Shown here: piece after piece, positions 27,557 through 36,637 of the stretch | Layout of the letters: each line of letters starts with the position of its first letter | How positions within the stretch are numbered: the first letter of the stretch is position 1 | Source of the DNA: Methylobacterium brachythecii | Lineage (GTDB): Bacteria > Pseudomonadota > Alphaproteobacteria > Rhizobiales > Beijerinckiaceae | Length of the DNA stretch: 64,000 bases | Assembly (NCBI RefSeq): GCF_014196345.1 | Contig: NZ_JACIDN010000005.1 | Span: 186,001 to 250,000, forward strand | Reading direction: 5' to 3' | Position numbers and translations under genes: made by a program | The notes under the pieces: model-generated | Databases searched by the model: none | The model's input: the letters and a program-made list of their open reading frames with translations, nothing else | What the model was told of the DNA's origin: nothing

Positions 27557-28321
27557 ATGAGCGACGACGTCACGATCCAGGACAGCGCCGGCGGCGTTCG
27601 CGTCATCGGGATCGACCGCCCGCAGAAGAAGAACGCGCTCACCGGCGTCATGTACGACGCCATGTTGGACGCGCTCGCGGGGGCGGACGCATCGGCCGAG
27701 ATCGGCGCCGTGGTGTTCGCCGGCCTGCCCGGCATGTTCTCGGCCGGCAACGACCTCGCCGATTTCGTCGAAGGTGCCCGCGAAGCCTTCACGGAGGCGC
27801 CGGCCTTGCGCTTCATCCGTCAGCTCGCCCGGACGAAAACGCCGATGGTGGCGGCGGTGGACGGCATCGCCGTGGGCATCGGCACGACGCTGACCCTGCA
27901 TTGCGACCTCGTCTACGTGTCCGACAAGGCGCGTTTTCGGATGCCCTTTGTCGAACTCGGCCTCGTGCCGGAGGCGGCGTCGAGCTACCTCCTGCCGCGT
28001 CGGGTCGGCCTGCTCAAGGCGACAGAATTCCTGCTGCTCTCGGAGCCGTTCGACGGCGCGACGGCCGTGAACCTCGGATTGGCCAACGCGCTCATGCCCT
28101 CCGACATGCTGGTCGAGCACGCCGTGGCCCAGGCCGCGCGGCTGGCCGCGCTGCCGCGCGGGGCGATCGAGGCCTCCCGCAGGCTGATCCGCGGCAATCT
28201 GGCCGAGGTCGAAGCGGCCCTGGAGGCGGAGGCCGAGGCTTTCGAGGCGCGGCTGCGCTCGCCCGAGGCGCAGGCTGCCTTCAAGAGCTTTTTCGACCGC
28301 GCGCCGAAGCCCACCGCGTGA
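27557..28321 (+). CDS. Enoyl-CoA hydratase/isomerase family protein
   Basis: 254-aa crotonase-fold enzyme. The oxyanion-hole loop GLPGMFSAGNDLADF (about 55-69) and DGIAVGIGTTLTLHCDLVYVS with FRMPFVELGLVPEAASS carrying the catalytic Glu are clear. Substrate chain length is not shown by sequence. It starts 12 bp after the acyl-CoA dehydrogenase stop, and its TGA overlaps the GTG of the next gene by 4 bp (GTGA), indicating translational coupling. Confidence 0.9.
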   Translation: MSDDVTIQDSAGGVRVIGIDRPQKKNALTGVMYDAMLDALAGADASAEIGAVVFAGLPGMFSAGNDLADFVEGAREAFTEAPALRFIRQLARTKTPMVAAVDGIAVGIGTTLTLHCDLVYVSDKARFRMPFVELGLVPEAASSYLLPRRVGLLKATEFLLLSEPFDGATAVNLGLANALMPSDMLVEHAVAQAARLAALPRGAIEASRRLIRGNLAEVEAALEAEAEAFEARLRSPEAQAAFKSFFDRAPKPTA

Positions 28322-29187
28322 TCAAGCCCGACCTACGCGGCAAGGTCTGCCTCGTCGCCGGGGCCTCGCGCGGCGTCGGGCGCGGCATCGCGCGGGGGCT
28401 CGGCGAGGCAGGCGCGACGGTGATCGTCACGGCGCGGTCGAGCGAGACCGGCCCGCGCACCGAGACGCGGCCTGAGACCATCGAGGACACCTCGCGCGAG
28501 GTCGATGCGGCCGGCGGCGAGGGACACCATTACATCTGCGACCACCGCAGCGAGCGCTCGGTCGACGAGCTGGTGCATTGGTGCGTGCGCCGCTTCGGCC
28601 GCATCGACGTCGCGGTCTCGAGCGTCTGGAGCGGCAATGAAGGCTTCGACGGCGAGCGCTACGCCGACGGCGTCGCCTGGGGTACGCCGTTCTGGCGGCG
28701 CTCCGCCGAGCCGTTTTCCGGCCATCTGATGAGCGGGCCCTATCCCGGCCTTCTGCTGGCGCGGGCGGTCGCGCCGGCGATGATCTCCGCCAGGAGCGGC
28801 CTCATCGTCCTGGTCTCGTTCGGCACCAAGGACGGCTATCTCGGCGACATCTTCTACGACCTTGCCAAGGCAACGACGAACCGCCTCGCCGTCGCCTGCG
28901 CCGCCGATCTCGCACCCCACGGCATCGCCTGTCTCGGCCTGTCGCCGGGCTTCGTGCGCACCGAGCGCGTGCGCGATCTCGGCCAGCCCGAACGGGCGAC
29001 CGAAACTCCGCTCTATGCGGGGCGGGCCGTCGCGGCGCTGGCAGGCGACGCGGGCGTGTCGAGCCGCAGCGGGCAGGTTCTGCACGTGGCCGACCTCGCC
29101 CGCGCCTACGGCTTCACCGATGCCGACGGCACCCAACCCGAGCGTTTCCGGATCGGACCAGAGGAACACAACGATGGCCAACCTTAG
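28318..29187 (+). CDS. Short-chain dehydrogenase/reductase
   Basis: 289-aa SDR with the NAD(P) loop AGASRGVGRGIA (about residues 14-25) and active site VLVSFGTKDGYLGDIFYDLAKA (Ser and Tyr-x-x-x-Lys). Insertion-rich middle section (ERYADGVAWGTPFWRRSAEP) resembles the DHRS1-like group. GTG 28318 overlaps the preceding stop, no other start fits. Overlaps the next SDR gene by 14 bp. Probably acts on the same pathway as the acyl-CoA genes. Confidence 0.85.
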   Translation: MIKPDLRGKVCLVAGASRGVGRGIARGLGEAGATVIVTARSSETGPRTETRPETIEDTSREVDAAGGEGHHYICDHRSERSVDELVHWCVRRFGRIDVAVSSVWSGNEGFDGERYADGVAWGTPFWRRSAEPFSGHLMSGPYPGLLLARAVAPAMISARSGLIVLVSFGTKDGYLGDIFYDLAKATTNRLAVACAADLAPHGIACLGLSPGFVRTERVRDLGQPERATETPLYAGRAVAALAGDAGVSSRSGQVLHVADLARAYGFTDADGTQPERFRIGPEEHNDGQP

Positions 29188-30031
29188 CGGCAAGACGCTC
29201 TTCATCACCGGCGCGTCGCGCGGGATCGGCCTCGCCATCGGCCTGCGGGCGGCCCGCGACGGCGCCAACGTCGCCATCGCGGCCAAGACCGATCAGCCCC
29301 ATCCGAAGCTCGAAGGCACGATCCACACAGCCGCCGAGGCGATCGAGACCGCCGGCGGCCGGGCGCTCCCGCTGCTGGTGGACGTGCGCGACGAGGATGC
29401 GGTGAAGACCGCCCTCGACCGGACCGCGGAAGCCTTCGGCGGCATCGACATCGTCGTGAACAATGCCAGCGCGATCTCGCTGACCCGCACGCCGCAGACC
29501 GAGATGAAGCGCTACGACCTGATGCATCAGATCAATGCGCGCGGCACCTACATGGTGAGCAAATACGCGATCCCGTATCTGCAGAAATCAGACAACCCGC
29601 ACATCCTGATGCTGTCGCCGCCCCTCGACATGGCGGAGAAGTGGTTCGCGCCGCACCTCGCCTACACGATGGCCAAGTTCGGCATGTCGCTCTGCGTGCT
29701 CGGACTCGCAGGCGAGCTGCGCAAGAGCGGGATCGCGGTCAACGCCTTGTGGCCGCGCACCACCATCGCCACGGCGGCGGTGCGCAACATCCTCGGCGGC
29801 GAGGCGCTGATCGAGGCGAGCCGCACGCCGGAGATCCTGGCGGATGCGGCGCATGCGATCTTCCTGAAGCCATCGCGAGACTTTACCGGCCAGTTCCTGA
29901 TCGACGACACCTTCCTGGCGGGCGAAGGTGTCACGGAGTTTTCAAAATACCGCGTCACACCCGGCGTCCCCCTTGCGCCGGACTTCTTCGTGCCGGATGC
30001 GAGTGTCGCTCCCCCCGACGCGTTGGCCTGA
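29174..30031 (+). CDS. Short-chain dehydrogenase/reductase, HSDL2-like
   Basis: 285-aa SDR: ITGASRGIGLAIGLRAARDGANV at the N-terminus, then AAKTDQPHPKLEGTIHTAAEAIE, the signature of the HSDL2-like subgroup, VNNASAISL, and PHLAYTMAKFGMSLCVLG with the Tyr/Lys pair. HSDL2-like proteins are linked to fatty-acid metabolism, consistent with this operon. ATG 29174, inside the end of the previous gene. Confidence 0.87.
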   Translation: MANLSGKTLFITGASRGIGLAIGLRAARDGANVAIAAKTDQPHPKLEGTIHTAAEAIETAGGRALPLLVDVRDEDAVKTALDRTAEAFGGIDIVVNNASAISLTRTPQTEMKRYDLMHQINARGTYMVSKYAIPYLQKSDNPHILMLSPPLDMAEKWFAPHLAYTMAKFGMSLCVLGLAGELRKSGIAVNALWPRTTIATAAVRNILGGEALIEASRTPEILADAAHAIFLKPSRDFTGQFLIDDTFLAGEGVTEFSKYRVTPGVPLAPDFFVPDASVAPPDALA

Positions 30032-30040
30032 GTTTTTCCC

Positions 30041-31045
30041 TTGATCTTCATCCATCAGCCGGTCCCCGGCACCGCCCAGATGATCCTGGAGCGGCGTCCG
30101 CTCGAACTTCAGGACGTGATTCCGGAGGACACCGTCTGGCTCGACATGGTCCGCCCGACGCGGGAGGAGGACCTCAAGGTCGAATCCTTCATGGGCATCT
30201 CGGTGCCGACGCGGGAGGAGATGAAGGACATCGAGCCCTCCGAGCTGCTCTACGTGGAGGAGGGCGCCCGCTACATGACGGGCCGGGTGCTCTCGAAGGT
30301 CGAGGATTCCGAGGAGCCGGGCCTGGCCGGCATCACCTTCATCCTGCGCGGCAACCGACTGGTCACGGTCCGCTACGAAGAGCCGCAGGCCTTCCGGATG
30401 TATACGCAGCGGGCCGGGCGCTCGACCGGCAACGGCCCTTCACAGCACTCCACCGGCGAGACGATCCTCGCCGGCCTTATTGAGGCGGTGATCGACCGGG
30501 CAGCGGACGTGCTGCAGCTTCAAGGCGAGCGGATCGACCGGCTCTCGCGAAAGATCTTCGAGGAGAAGAGCGATCCAAGCGCCCGAAATACCGCGCTGCA
30601 GGACACCCTGCGCGCGTTGGGCCGTCACGGCGACCTGATATCAAAGCAGCGCGAGAGCCTCGTCTCGATGGAGCGCATCCTGCTCTCGCTCTCGGCGACT
30701 TATCGCACCGCCAAGGCGCCGCGCGAGCTGCGCGAGGATGTCCGCTCAACCCTGCGAGATCTGCAGTCACTGGAAGAACACGCGACGTTTCTGTCCACCA
30801 AAATTCAGTTCCTGCTCGACGCAACCCTTGGGTTGGTCAACCTGGAACAGAACAACATCATCAAGTTGTTCTCGGTCATGGCGGTTGTCTTCATGCCGCC
30901 GACATTGATCGCCTCGATCTACGGTATGAACTTCAAATCTATGCCGGAACTGGAATGGCCCTACGGCTACCCCCTCGCAGTCTGCATGATGGTTGTGGCA
31001 GCCGTACTACCTTACGTTTTCTTTCGCTGGAAAAAATGGTTGTAA
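30041..31045 (+). CDS. corA: CorA-family Mg2+/divalent metal channel
   Basis: 334-aa pentameric-channel subunit. The CorA signature YGMNFKSMPE (GMN, about residues 297-306) follows transmembrane helix 1 (IIKLFSVMAVVFMPPTLIASI) and precedes helix 2 (PLAVCMMVVAAVLPYVFF), then a basic tail. The N-terminal half is the cytoplasmic alpha/beta domain and long stalk helix. The start is the TTG at 30041 (MIFIHQPVPGT); an ATG at 30080 is the alternative. Starts 9 bp after the second SDR gene, so probably in the same transcript, although no metabolic link is obvious. Confidence 0.88.
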   Translation: MIFIHQPVPGTAQMILERRPLELQDVIPEDTVWLDMVRPTREEDLKVESFMGISVPTREEMKDIEPSELLYVEEGARYMTGRVLSKVEDSEEPGLAGITFILRGNRLVTVRYEEPQAFRMYTQRAGRSTGNGPSQHSTGETILAGLIEAVIDRAADVLQLQGERIDRLSRKIFEEKSDPSARNTALQDTLRALGRHGDLISKQRESLVSMERILLSLSATYRTAKAPRELREDVRSTLRDLQSLEEHATFLSTKIQFLLDATLGLVNLEQNNIIKLFSVMAVVFMPPTLIASIYGMNFKSMPELEWPYGYPLAVCMMVVAAVLPYVFFRWKKWL

Positions 31046-31191
31046 CGCGCAACTGCAAGAAGCACTTCCGAGATCTGGACAGGCGCGTTGCAACGCGTGG
31101 TATATTGTATTGAGCAGCAATGAAATTTTAACATTAATCATCAAAATTCCGTGATACGCCGCCCATAGCGGGTGCGGCCCCGGAATCTCTC

Positions 31192-32877
31192 ATGCGCCTC
31201 ACCCTCAAAGCCATCCTCGCCGGCTCGATCACCTGCCTTGCGCTCGCGGCGACGGGGCAGGGCATCGTGAGCATCGTGCGGCTCTCGTCGATCGAGCGCA
31301 GCGCCACCGACGTCAGCACCAACTGGCTGCCCTCCGTGAACAAGCTCGGTGCCATGAATACGGCGACGCGCGACGCGCGGGTGAAGCTCTACCGCCTCGC
31401 CACCGCGTCCGACGACGCGGCGCTGCTGGCGGATAACCGCAAGAGCCTCGAGGCAAGCCTCAAGAAACTCGCGGACCTTCGCACCGAATACGAGCCCCTG
31501 ATCAGTTCTCCGGAGGAGAAGGCCATCTACGGCGAGTTCCAATCGATTTGGGCTAGCTATGAGGAGATGCAGCGCCGGGCCGTCGCCCTCATGGTCGAGG
31601 ACAAGAAGACCGAAGCCTTCGCGATGGTGAAGAGCGCCGAGATGGCAGCCCTGAACAACAAGGCCACCCAGGCGCTGCAGAAGACCGTCGAGTTGAACCG
31701 CGATGGCGCCGTCAACACCATCGTCTCGGTCGTCGACGCCACCAGCTCCGCCAAGCTCTCCGCCTACATCGCGATGGCCATCGCCATCATAGCGGCCATC
31801 GGCACCATGCTGTTTGCCCTGTTCGGCATCTCGCGGCCGCTCGCCGGAATGACGGGGGCGATGGGTCGGCTAGCCGAGGGTCGGCTGGAGACCGAGGTCC
31901 CCGGCATGGGCCGCCAGAACGAGATCGGCGAGATGGCTGCCGCCGTCCAGGTCTTCAAGGATAACCTGATCCGCACCAAGGCCCTGGAAGAGGAGACGGC
32001 GCTGGCCCGCGCCGGCGCCGAGGCCCAGCGCAAGGCCGCGATGCGCGACATGGCGGACGGGTTCGAGAAGGCGGTCGGCGGCATCGTCGGCACCGTCACC
32101 TCGGCCGCGACAGAGCTGCAGGCGACCGCCCAGAGCATGACCGCCAACGCCACCCAGACCGCGAACCAGTCGACCTCGGCTGCCGCCGCCGCCGAGGAGG
32201 CCGCGACCAACGTCAACACGGTGGCTGCCGCCGCGGAAGAGCTCGGCTCGTCGGTCCTGGAGATCAGCCGTCAGGTCGACGGCTCGGCCGATCTCGCCCA
32301 GGCCGCCGTGAACGAGGCCGCGCAGACAGCCCAACTCGTGCAGGAACTCAGCACCGCCGCCTCGCGGATCGGCGATGTCGTCAAGCTGATCTCGGACATT
32401 GCCGGCCAGACCAATCTGCTGGCGCTCAACGCCACCATCGAAGCGGCGCGCGCCGGAGAGGCCGGCCGCGGCTTCGCAGTCGTCGCCGCGGAAGTGAAGG
32501 AGCTGGCTTCGCAGACCGCCAAGGCCACCGACGAGATCGCCGGGCAGATCGAAAAAATCCGCGGCGCCACCGACAAGAGCGTCCAGGCGATTGACGGCAT
32601 CGCCGGCCGCATCCGCGAGATCAGCAACGTCGCCACCTCGATCGCCGCCTCCGTGGAAGAGCAGGGCGCCGCGACTCAGGAGATCGTGCGCAACGTCTCA
32701 CAGGCGGCGATGGGCACGGCCGAGGTCACCACCAACATCACCGGCGTCGCAGGCGCTGCCGAGGAGACCGGCGCATCGGCCGGTCAGGTTCTCTCGGCGG
32801 CCTCCGAATTGTCGCGCCAATCCGAGCATCTCGGCGCCGAGGTCCGGCGCTTCCTGGACAACGTGCGCGCCGCCTGA
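31192..32877 (+). CDS. Methyl-accepting chemotaxis protein (4HB-type sensor)
   Basis: 561-aa transmembrane chemoreceptor: helix 1 (about 8-28), a periplasmic four-helix-bundle sensor, helix 2 ([22 protein letters not shown], about 191-212), HAMP ([20 protein letters not shown]) and cytoplasmic signalling domain with the hairpin tip [25 protein letters not shown] (about 403-427). No CheR-tethering pentapeptide; the C-terminus is [12 protein letters not shown]. Ligand unknown. A corrupted copy of its 3' end lies 1 kb downstream. Confidence 0.92.
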   Translation: MRLTLKAILAGSITCLALAATGQGIVSIVRLSSIERSATDVSTNWLPSVNKLGAMNTATRDARVKLYRLATASDDAALLADNRKSLEASLKKLADLRTEYEPLISSPEEKAIYGEFQSIWASYEEMQRRAVALMVEDKKTEAFAMVKSAEMAALNNKATQALQKTVELNRDGAVNTIVSVVDATSSAKLSAYIAMAIAIIAAIGTMLFALFGISRPLAGMTGAMGRLAEGRLETEVPGMGRQNEIGEMAAAVQVFKDNLIRTKALEEETALARAGAEAQRKAAMRDMADGFEKAVGGIVGTVTSAATELQATAQSMTANATQTANQSTSAAAAAEEAATNVNTVAAAAEELGSSVLEISRQVDGSADLAQAAVNEAAQTAQLVQELSTAASRIGDVVKLISDIAGQTNLLALNATIEAARAGEAGRGFAVVAAEVKELASQTAKATDEIAGQIEKIRGATDKSVQAIDGIAGRIREISNVATSIAASVEEQGAATQEIVRNVSQAAMGTAEVTTNITGVAGAAEETGASAGQVLSAASELSRQSEHLGAEVRRFLDNVRAA

Positions 32878-32914
32878 CGAGCCGTATTCCGGCGACGGCA
32901 TGCCGTCGCGACAC

Positions 32915-32943
32915 ATGCCTGCCGCTCGTCGGCAGGCATTTTC
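32915..32943 (+). terminator. Terminator after the chemoreceptor gene
   Basis: ATGCCTGCCG (32915-32924), loop CTCGT, CGGCAGGCAT (32930-32939), followed by TTTCG. Confidence 0.78.
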
Positions 32944-33146
32944 GTTTGTGCGACAGATTTGCTGCGATCGATCGCAGCCGAGAATTCGTGACGATTTCCT
33001 GTCAGAAATAATCCGCTGATCGTTAGATTAAATCTGACTAAGCACTGTAATAATTATAAGTTTCAAATAAAGTATTTGCATCCGAGGCTATCTTCGGTAG
33101 ATGGCGAGCACGGCACCCCGAACAGAGCCGGCTTTCGCGACCCGAT

Positions 33147-33293
33147 ATGTCTTGGACCGATATTTTCATTGCGATGGATGCGCTGCTCATCTTGCCTGCT
33201 CTGTCGGTAGTCGTCTTCGCGGGCTGGCAGGCGGTCGCTTCGGCTGAGCAGATGGTCCGATCCGGTCAGCGCAAGAAGGCCTTGGCGCCATAA
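33147..33293 (+). CDS. Small 48-aa membrane protein
   Basis: Short frame from ATG 33147 to TAA 33293: MSWTDIFIAMDALLILPAL, continued hydrophobic helix (SVVVFAGWQAVASA), then a basic tail (MVRSGQRKKALAP). One transmembrane segment, N-out/C-in by the positive tail. An AT-rich tract of about 80 bp precedes it at 33005-33085. No family recognised; it may be a genuine small membrane protein, no strong ribosome site visible. Confidence 0.42.
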   Translation: MSWTDIFIAMDALLILPALSVVVFAGWQAVASAEQMVRSGQRKKALAP

Positions 33294-33365
33294 ACCCGGG
33301 CGCGTTCGACCACGTCAGCGCGTTGAAATCTCGACAATGCAACAACTTGAGGATGGTGGAGCTCA

Positions 33366-33737
33366 ATGCGCCTGTTCGTCTTAGCCGCGTGTCTGACCGC
33401 GATGCCGCTCGCTATGGCCCATGCCGACGCCGTCGAAGTGGTGGCCACGCCTGCATCCGCGAGCGGTCAGATCACCGAGATCGCGATCAAGGACATGGCC
33501 TATGGCCCGGCCAACGTGAAGGTGAAGCGCGGTGCGATCGTTCGCTGGAAGAACGACGACGAGGTCGCGCACAATGTCCAGCTTCGCGGCGGCCCCGCCA
33601 AGGGCTGGGACAAGGCTCAAGGCCCGATGCTGAACAAAGACGAGTCGTATGCTCTGAAGTTCAACGAGGCCGGAAGCTACAAGTATATCTGCACGCCGCA
33701 CTCGATCGCCATGAAGGGCGAAGTGATCGTCGAGTGA
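33366..33737 (+). CDS. Periplasmic blue-copper protein (cupredoxin, amicyanin/plastocyanin-like)
   Basis: 123-aa exported copper electron carrier. Signal peptide MRLFVLAACLTAMPLAMAHA; mature domain has the copper ligands His in DDEVAHNVQ (about residue 69) and Cys, His and Met in YICTPHSIAM (Cys-x-x-His-x-x-x-Met at about 109-116). KVKRGAIVRWKNDD is the typical plastocyanin/azurin strand. The redox partner is not evident locally; no amine dehydrogenase genes are present. ATG 33366. Confidence 0.87.
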   Translation: MRLFVLAACLTAMPLAMAHADAVEVVATPASASGQITEIAIKDMAYGPANVKVKRGAIVRWKNDDEVAHNVQLRGGPAKGWDKAQGPMLNKDESYALKFNEAGSYKYICTPHSIAMKGEVIVE

Positions 33738-33867
33738 CGCTCATACAGCCGTCGGCTGATTGCCCCGGTTTCTCCACGCGCCCTTCGTCGGGCGGGTGGA
33801 GCAACGGCCGAACCCGATCTGGGGCGTGGCGAAAGATGTCGCGAGCCGTCGGTGCCGCCTAGTCGCA

Positions 33868-33929
33868 CCGCCGTGGAAGAGCAGGGCGCCGAAGTCCGGC
33901 GCTTCCCGGACAACGTGCGCGCCGCCTGA
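33868..33929 (+). pseudogene. Remnant of the upstream chemoreceptor 3' end
   Basis: Bases 33871-33890 (CCGTGGAAGAGCAGGGCGCC) are identical to 32651-32670 in the chemoreceptor, and 33887-33929 match 32833-32876, its last 14 codons including the TGA, with two or so changes. About 160 bp between the two parts are missing, and the joint lies in GGCGCCG, which occurs at both deletion ends. This is a partial tandem duplicate reduced by deletion at a short repeat. Confidence 0.8.
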
Positions 33930-33938
33930 ACGCGGCGC

Positions 33939-35597
33939 TCAGGCGACCGCCGCCAGGGGTTTGACGCCACAGGATTCGTCGTTGCTCACCGGGAGCAACG
34001 GCGGATCCTCCCAGCGGCCCGCATCGATCCCCGCGATGCGCGCGTCGATGGTGCGCACGAGGTAGCGCGAGAACGGATACAGATGGGCGTAATGCCCAGC
34101 GTTGCGTAGGACGCTGTCATAGGCCTGCGGGTTGTGGCGAAGGACGTCGTAGAAGGTCCGCCAGAACGGCCCGGCCAGCTGCGGATGCCGCACGGTCATC
34201 ACCCAGATCAGGCTTAGGAAGCCGGCTGCGTCACGGGGCAGGTTGCGCCACCAGATCTTGCGAAGTTTGGGATGATGGATGTCGAGCATCCGCCCGAGCT
34301 TCCGTACCCGTCCGAAATACGCCTCCGGGCTATAGGCCTCGGCGACGACGACCCGGTAGTCCTTCAGGATCTCGCGGCGGGGGCGTAGGGTCGTGAAGTT
34401 GAGGCCGGCGGTGCACATGTCGCCGGATTCGGTCATCGACTTGCGGAAGAGGTCGAACAGCCGGCCCTCGCGCCTCAGCCGGCGCTGCAGCTGCGTGTTG
34501 GGAAGCGCGGTGAGCAGGCCGATCGTCGCGGTCGGAATGCTGGTGTCGTCGATACAGGCCGCCATGGCGCGGGCGACGCTCTTCTCCTCCGTGTCGAAGC
34601 CGACGATGAAGCCCGCGGCCACGTAGATCCCGGCCTCGTAGATCTTGTGAACGCTCTCCGCGATAGAGCGGCGCGTGTTCTGCTTCTTCGTCATGTGGTT
34701 GAGGGTGTCCTCATCCGGGCTTTCGATGCCGGTGAAGAGCGCGAAGAAGTAGGCCCGGCGCATCAGGCGCAGCAATTGCGCGTCGTCGGCCAGATTCAGG
34801 GAGGCCTCGGTCGAGAAGCGGAACGGGTATCCGTGCCGCTGCTGCCACTCGATCAGGTGCGGCAGGAAGGCTTTGACCGCCTTCTTGTTGCCGATCAGGT
34901 TGTCGTCGACGAAGTCGACATGGCCGCGATAGCCGAGCGCGTAGAGGCGATCGAGCTCGGCCAGCATCTGCACCGTGGCCTTGGTGCGCGGGGCGCGCCC
35001 GTAGAGCTCGATGATGTCGCAGAACTCACAGGTGAACGGGCAGCCACGCGAGAACTGCACGTTGATCATCAGATAGTTCTTGAAGGTCAGCAGATCGAAG
35101 CGCGGGATCGGCGTCTTCGTTACGTCGGTCTTGAACTTCACCGCGGTGAAGCGGCCGCTACGCTCGCCGCGCTCGAAGGCCGCCACGAAATCACCGATCA
35201 CCTCCTCGGCCTCGCCGATCACGATGAAATCGGCGTCCTCGTATTGTTCGGGCGAGGAGGTCGGGGAGGGGCCGCCCAAGCAGACCGGCACGCCGAGCCG
35301 GTTGCAGCGGGCGACGATCGCCATGAGATCCGGCTCCTGGGGGAGCATGCCGCCGGTCATCACGAGGTTGACGCCGGCAACGTCGGCGTCGGTCAGTTCG
35401 ACGTCGGTATTGCGGTCGATCAGACGAAGATCCCAATGCGACGGCAGCATCGCGGCCAAGGTGATCAGGCCGAGAGGCGGCGCCAGGCATTTGGCGCCCC
35501 GAAGAGCTGACGCCGCTTCGAACCCCCAGAACGAGTTGGGATTCAGTTTCGGCGAGACGAGCAGAACGCGGGTAGCAGCTTCGGTCACCGGCAACAC
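33939..35597 (-). CDS. hpnP: B12-binding radical SAM protein, hopanoid C-2 methylase (HpnP) type
   Basis: 552-aa enzyme with an N-terminal cobalamin-binding domain (CLAPPLGLITLAAMLPSHWDLRLIDRN, MTGGMLPQEPDL, CLGGPSPTSSP) and a radical SAM core with CPFTCEFC (CxxxCxxC, about residues 184-191) in FSRGCPFTCEFCDIIELYGR. The C-terminal part matches the DUF4070 type. HpnP methylates hopanoids at C-2, and methylobacteria make such lipids; paralogues with other substrates exist. GTG 35597 is listed; a GTG at 35588 has a better-spaced GGAG. No other hopanoid genes are nearby. Confidence 0.72.
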   Translation of the reverse strand: MLPVTEAATRVLLVSPKLNPNSFWGFEAASALRGAKCLAPPLGLITLAAMLPSHWDLRLIDRNTDVELTDADVAGVNLVMTGGMLPQEPDLMAIVARCNRLGVPVCLGGPSPTSSPEQYEDADFIVIGEAEEVIGDFVAAFERGERSGRFTAVKFKTDVTKTPIPRFDLLTFKNYLMINVQFSRGCPFTCEFCDIIELYGRAPRTKATVQMLAELDRLYALGYRGHVDFVDDNLIGNKKAVKAFLPHLIEWQQRHGYPFRFSTEASLNLADDAQLLRLMRRAYFFALFTGIESPDEDTLNHMTKKQNTRRSIAESVHKIYEAGIYVAAGFIVGFDTEEKSVARAMAACIDDTSIPTATIGLLTALPNTQLQRRLRREGRLFDLFRKSMTESGDMCTAGLNFTTLRPRREILKDYRVVVAEAYSPEAYFGRVRKLGRMLDIHHPKLRKIWWRNLPRDAAGFLSLIWVMTVRHPQLAGPFWRTFYDVLRHNPQAYDSVLRNAGHYAHLYPFSRYLVRTIDARIAGIDAGRWEDPPLLPVSNDESCGVKPLAAVA

Positions 35598-35886
35598 TCC
35601 GTCAGCACCGAAGCCAGTCGCGCGCGACGGCCTCGGCCATCTATCCCCTGATGTCCCGCCAAGGGGACGACGATCGAATCAGAATTCACCGAATCGAATA
35701 CTGCTTTCTCGTCAAGAAATGAGGCGATGGCGGGGTGAAAAACTCAGATTACAGTCTTGGTATCGTTTCTTGCGGTGGCGAACAGTTCAGCTCGGCGAGG
35801 CTGCCTTGGCCGGGCAGGCTGGATCGCACTGTTCCGGTGTGGGTGCTGCCCTTGGCTGGAGTTGGCGACACGTCCATATCGAGGGG

Positions 35887-36633
35887 ATGTGCGGCCGCTA
35901 CGTCATCGCCCTGACGCCAGAGCTGTTTCGACGGGCCTATGGCTATGTCGAAACGCCGAATTTTCCTGCGCGCTACAACGTGGCGCCGACCCAGCCTGTC
36001 CCCATCGTCACGAGCGACCACGGCACGCGGCATTTCCTGTTGGTGCGCTGGGGTTTTTGGCCGACCTGGCTGAAGGACCCCGCCGACTTCCCGCTGATCT
36101 TCAACGCCCGCGTCGAGACACTGGCCGAGAAGCCGGCCTTTCGCGGAGCGCTGCGGCATCGCCGCTGCATCTTCCTCACCGACGGCTTCTACGAATGGCG
36201 GCGCGAGGGCAGGGGGAAGACGGCGGTGAAGACGCCCTATCTCGTCCGCCGTGCAGACGGCGCACCGATGGCGTTGGCTGGCCTCTGGGAGACCTGGTCG
36301 AACCCCGACGGATCGGAGGTGGACACCGCCACCATCGTCACCTGCGGCGCCAACGGGACGTTGTCCGCGATCCACGAGCGGATGCCGGCCATCCTGTCGC
36401 CCGACTCCGTCGTGGACTGGCTCGACACGGTGGGCAACGAGCCGCGCGACGTGATCGATCTCTGCCGACCCTGCCCGGACGAATGGCTGACCATGACCGA
36501 GGTCGGCGACCGCGTGAACAACGCCCGGAACGACGATGCCGGGCTCGTCGAGCCCGTCGGCAAACGGGCCGTCACGCCGCAGCCTGCCAAGCCTCGCAAG
36601 GAGACGGGCGGCGAGCAGGGCAGCCTGTTCTAG
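35887..36633 (+). CDS. SOS response-associated peptidase (SRAP, YedK/HMCES family)
   Basis: 248-aa protein that forms a covalent thiazolidine link with abasic sites in single-stranded DNA. It begins MCGRY, so the essential Cys becomes the N-terminal residue after methionine removal; NVAPTQPVPIV, RWGFWPTWLKD, NARVETLAEKPAFR, CIFLTDGFYEW and IHERMPAIL (catalytic His/Glu) are all typical. The ATG is fixed by the Cys2 rule. Convergent with the RNA methyltransferase gene, 4 bp away. Confidence 0.93.
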   Translation: MCGRYVIALTPELFRRAYGYVETPNFPARYNVAPTQPVPIVTSDHGTRHFLLVRWGFWPTWLKDPADFPLIFNARVETLAEKPAFRGALRHRRCIFLTDGFYEWRREGRGKTAVKTPYLVRRADGAPMALAGLWETWSNPDGSEVDTATIVTCGANGTLSAIHERMPAILSPDSVVDWLDTVGNEPRDVIDLCRPCPDEWLTMTEVGDRVNNARNDDAGLVEPVGKRAVTPQPAKPRKETGGEQGSLF

Positions 36634-36637
36634 GCGC

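Noticed and set aside
25742..28120. 792-aa minus-strand frame opposite acyl-CoA dehydrogenase and hydratase
   Set aside because: Spans two genes with clear family motifs on the other strand; no start signal.
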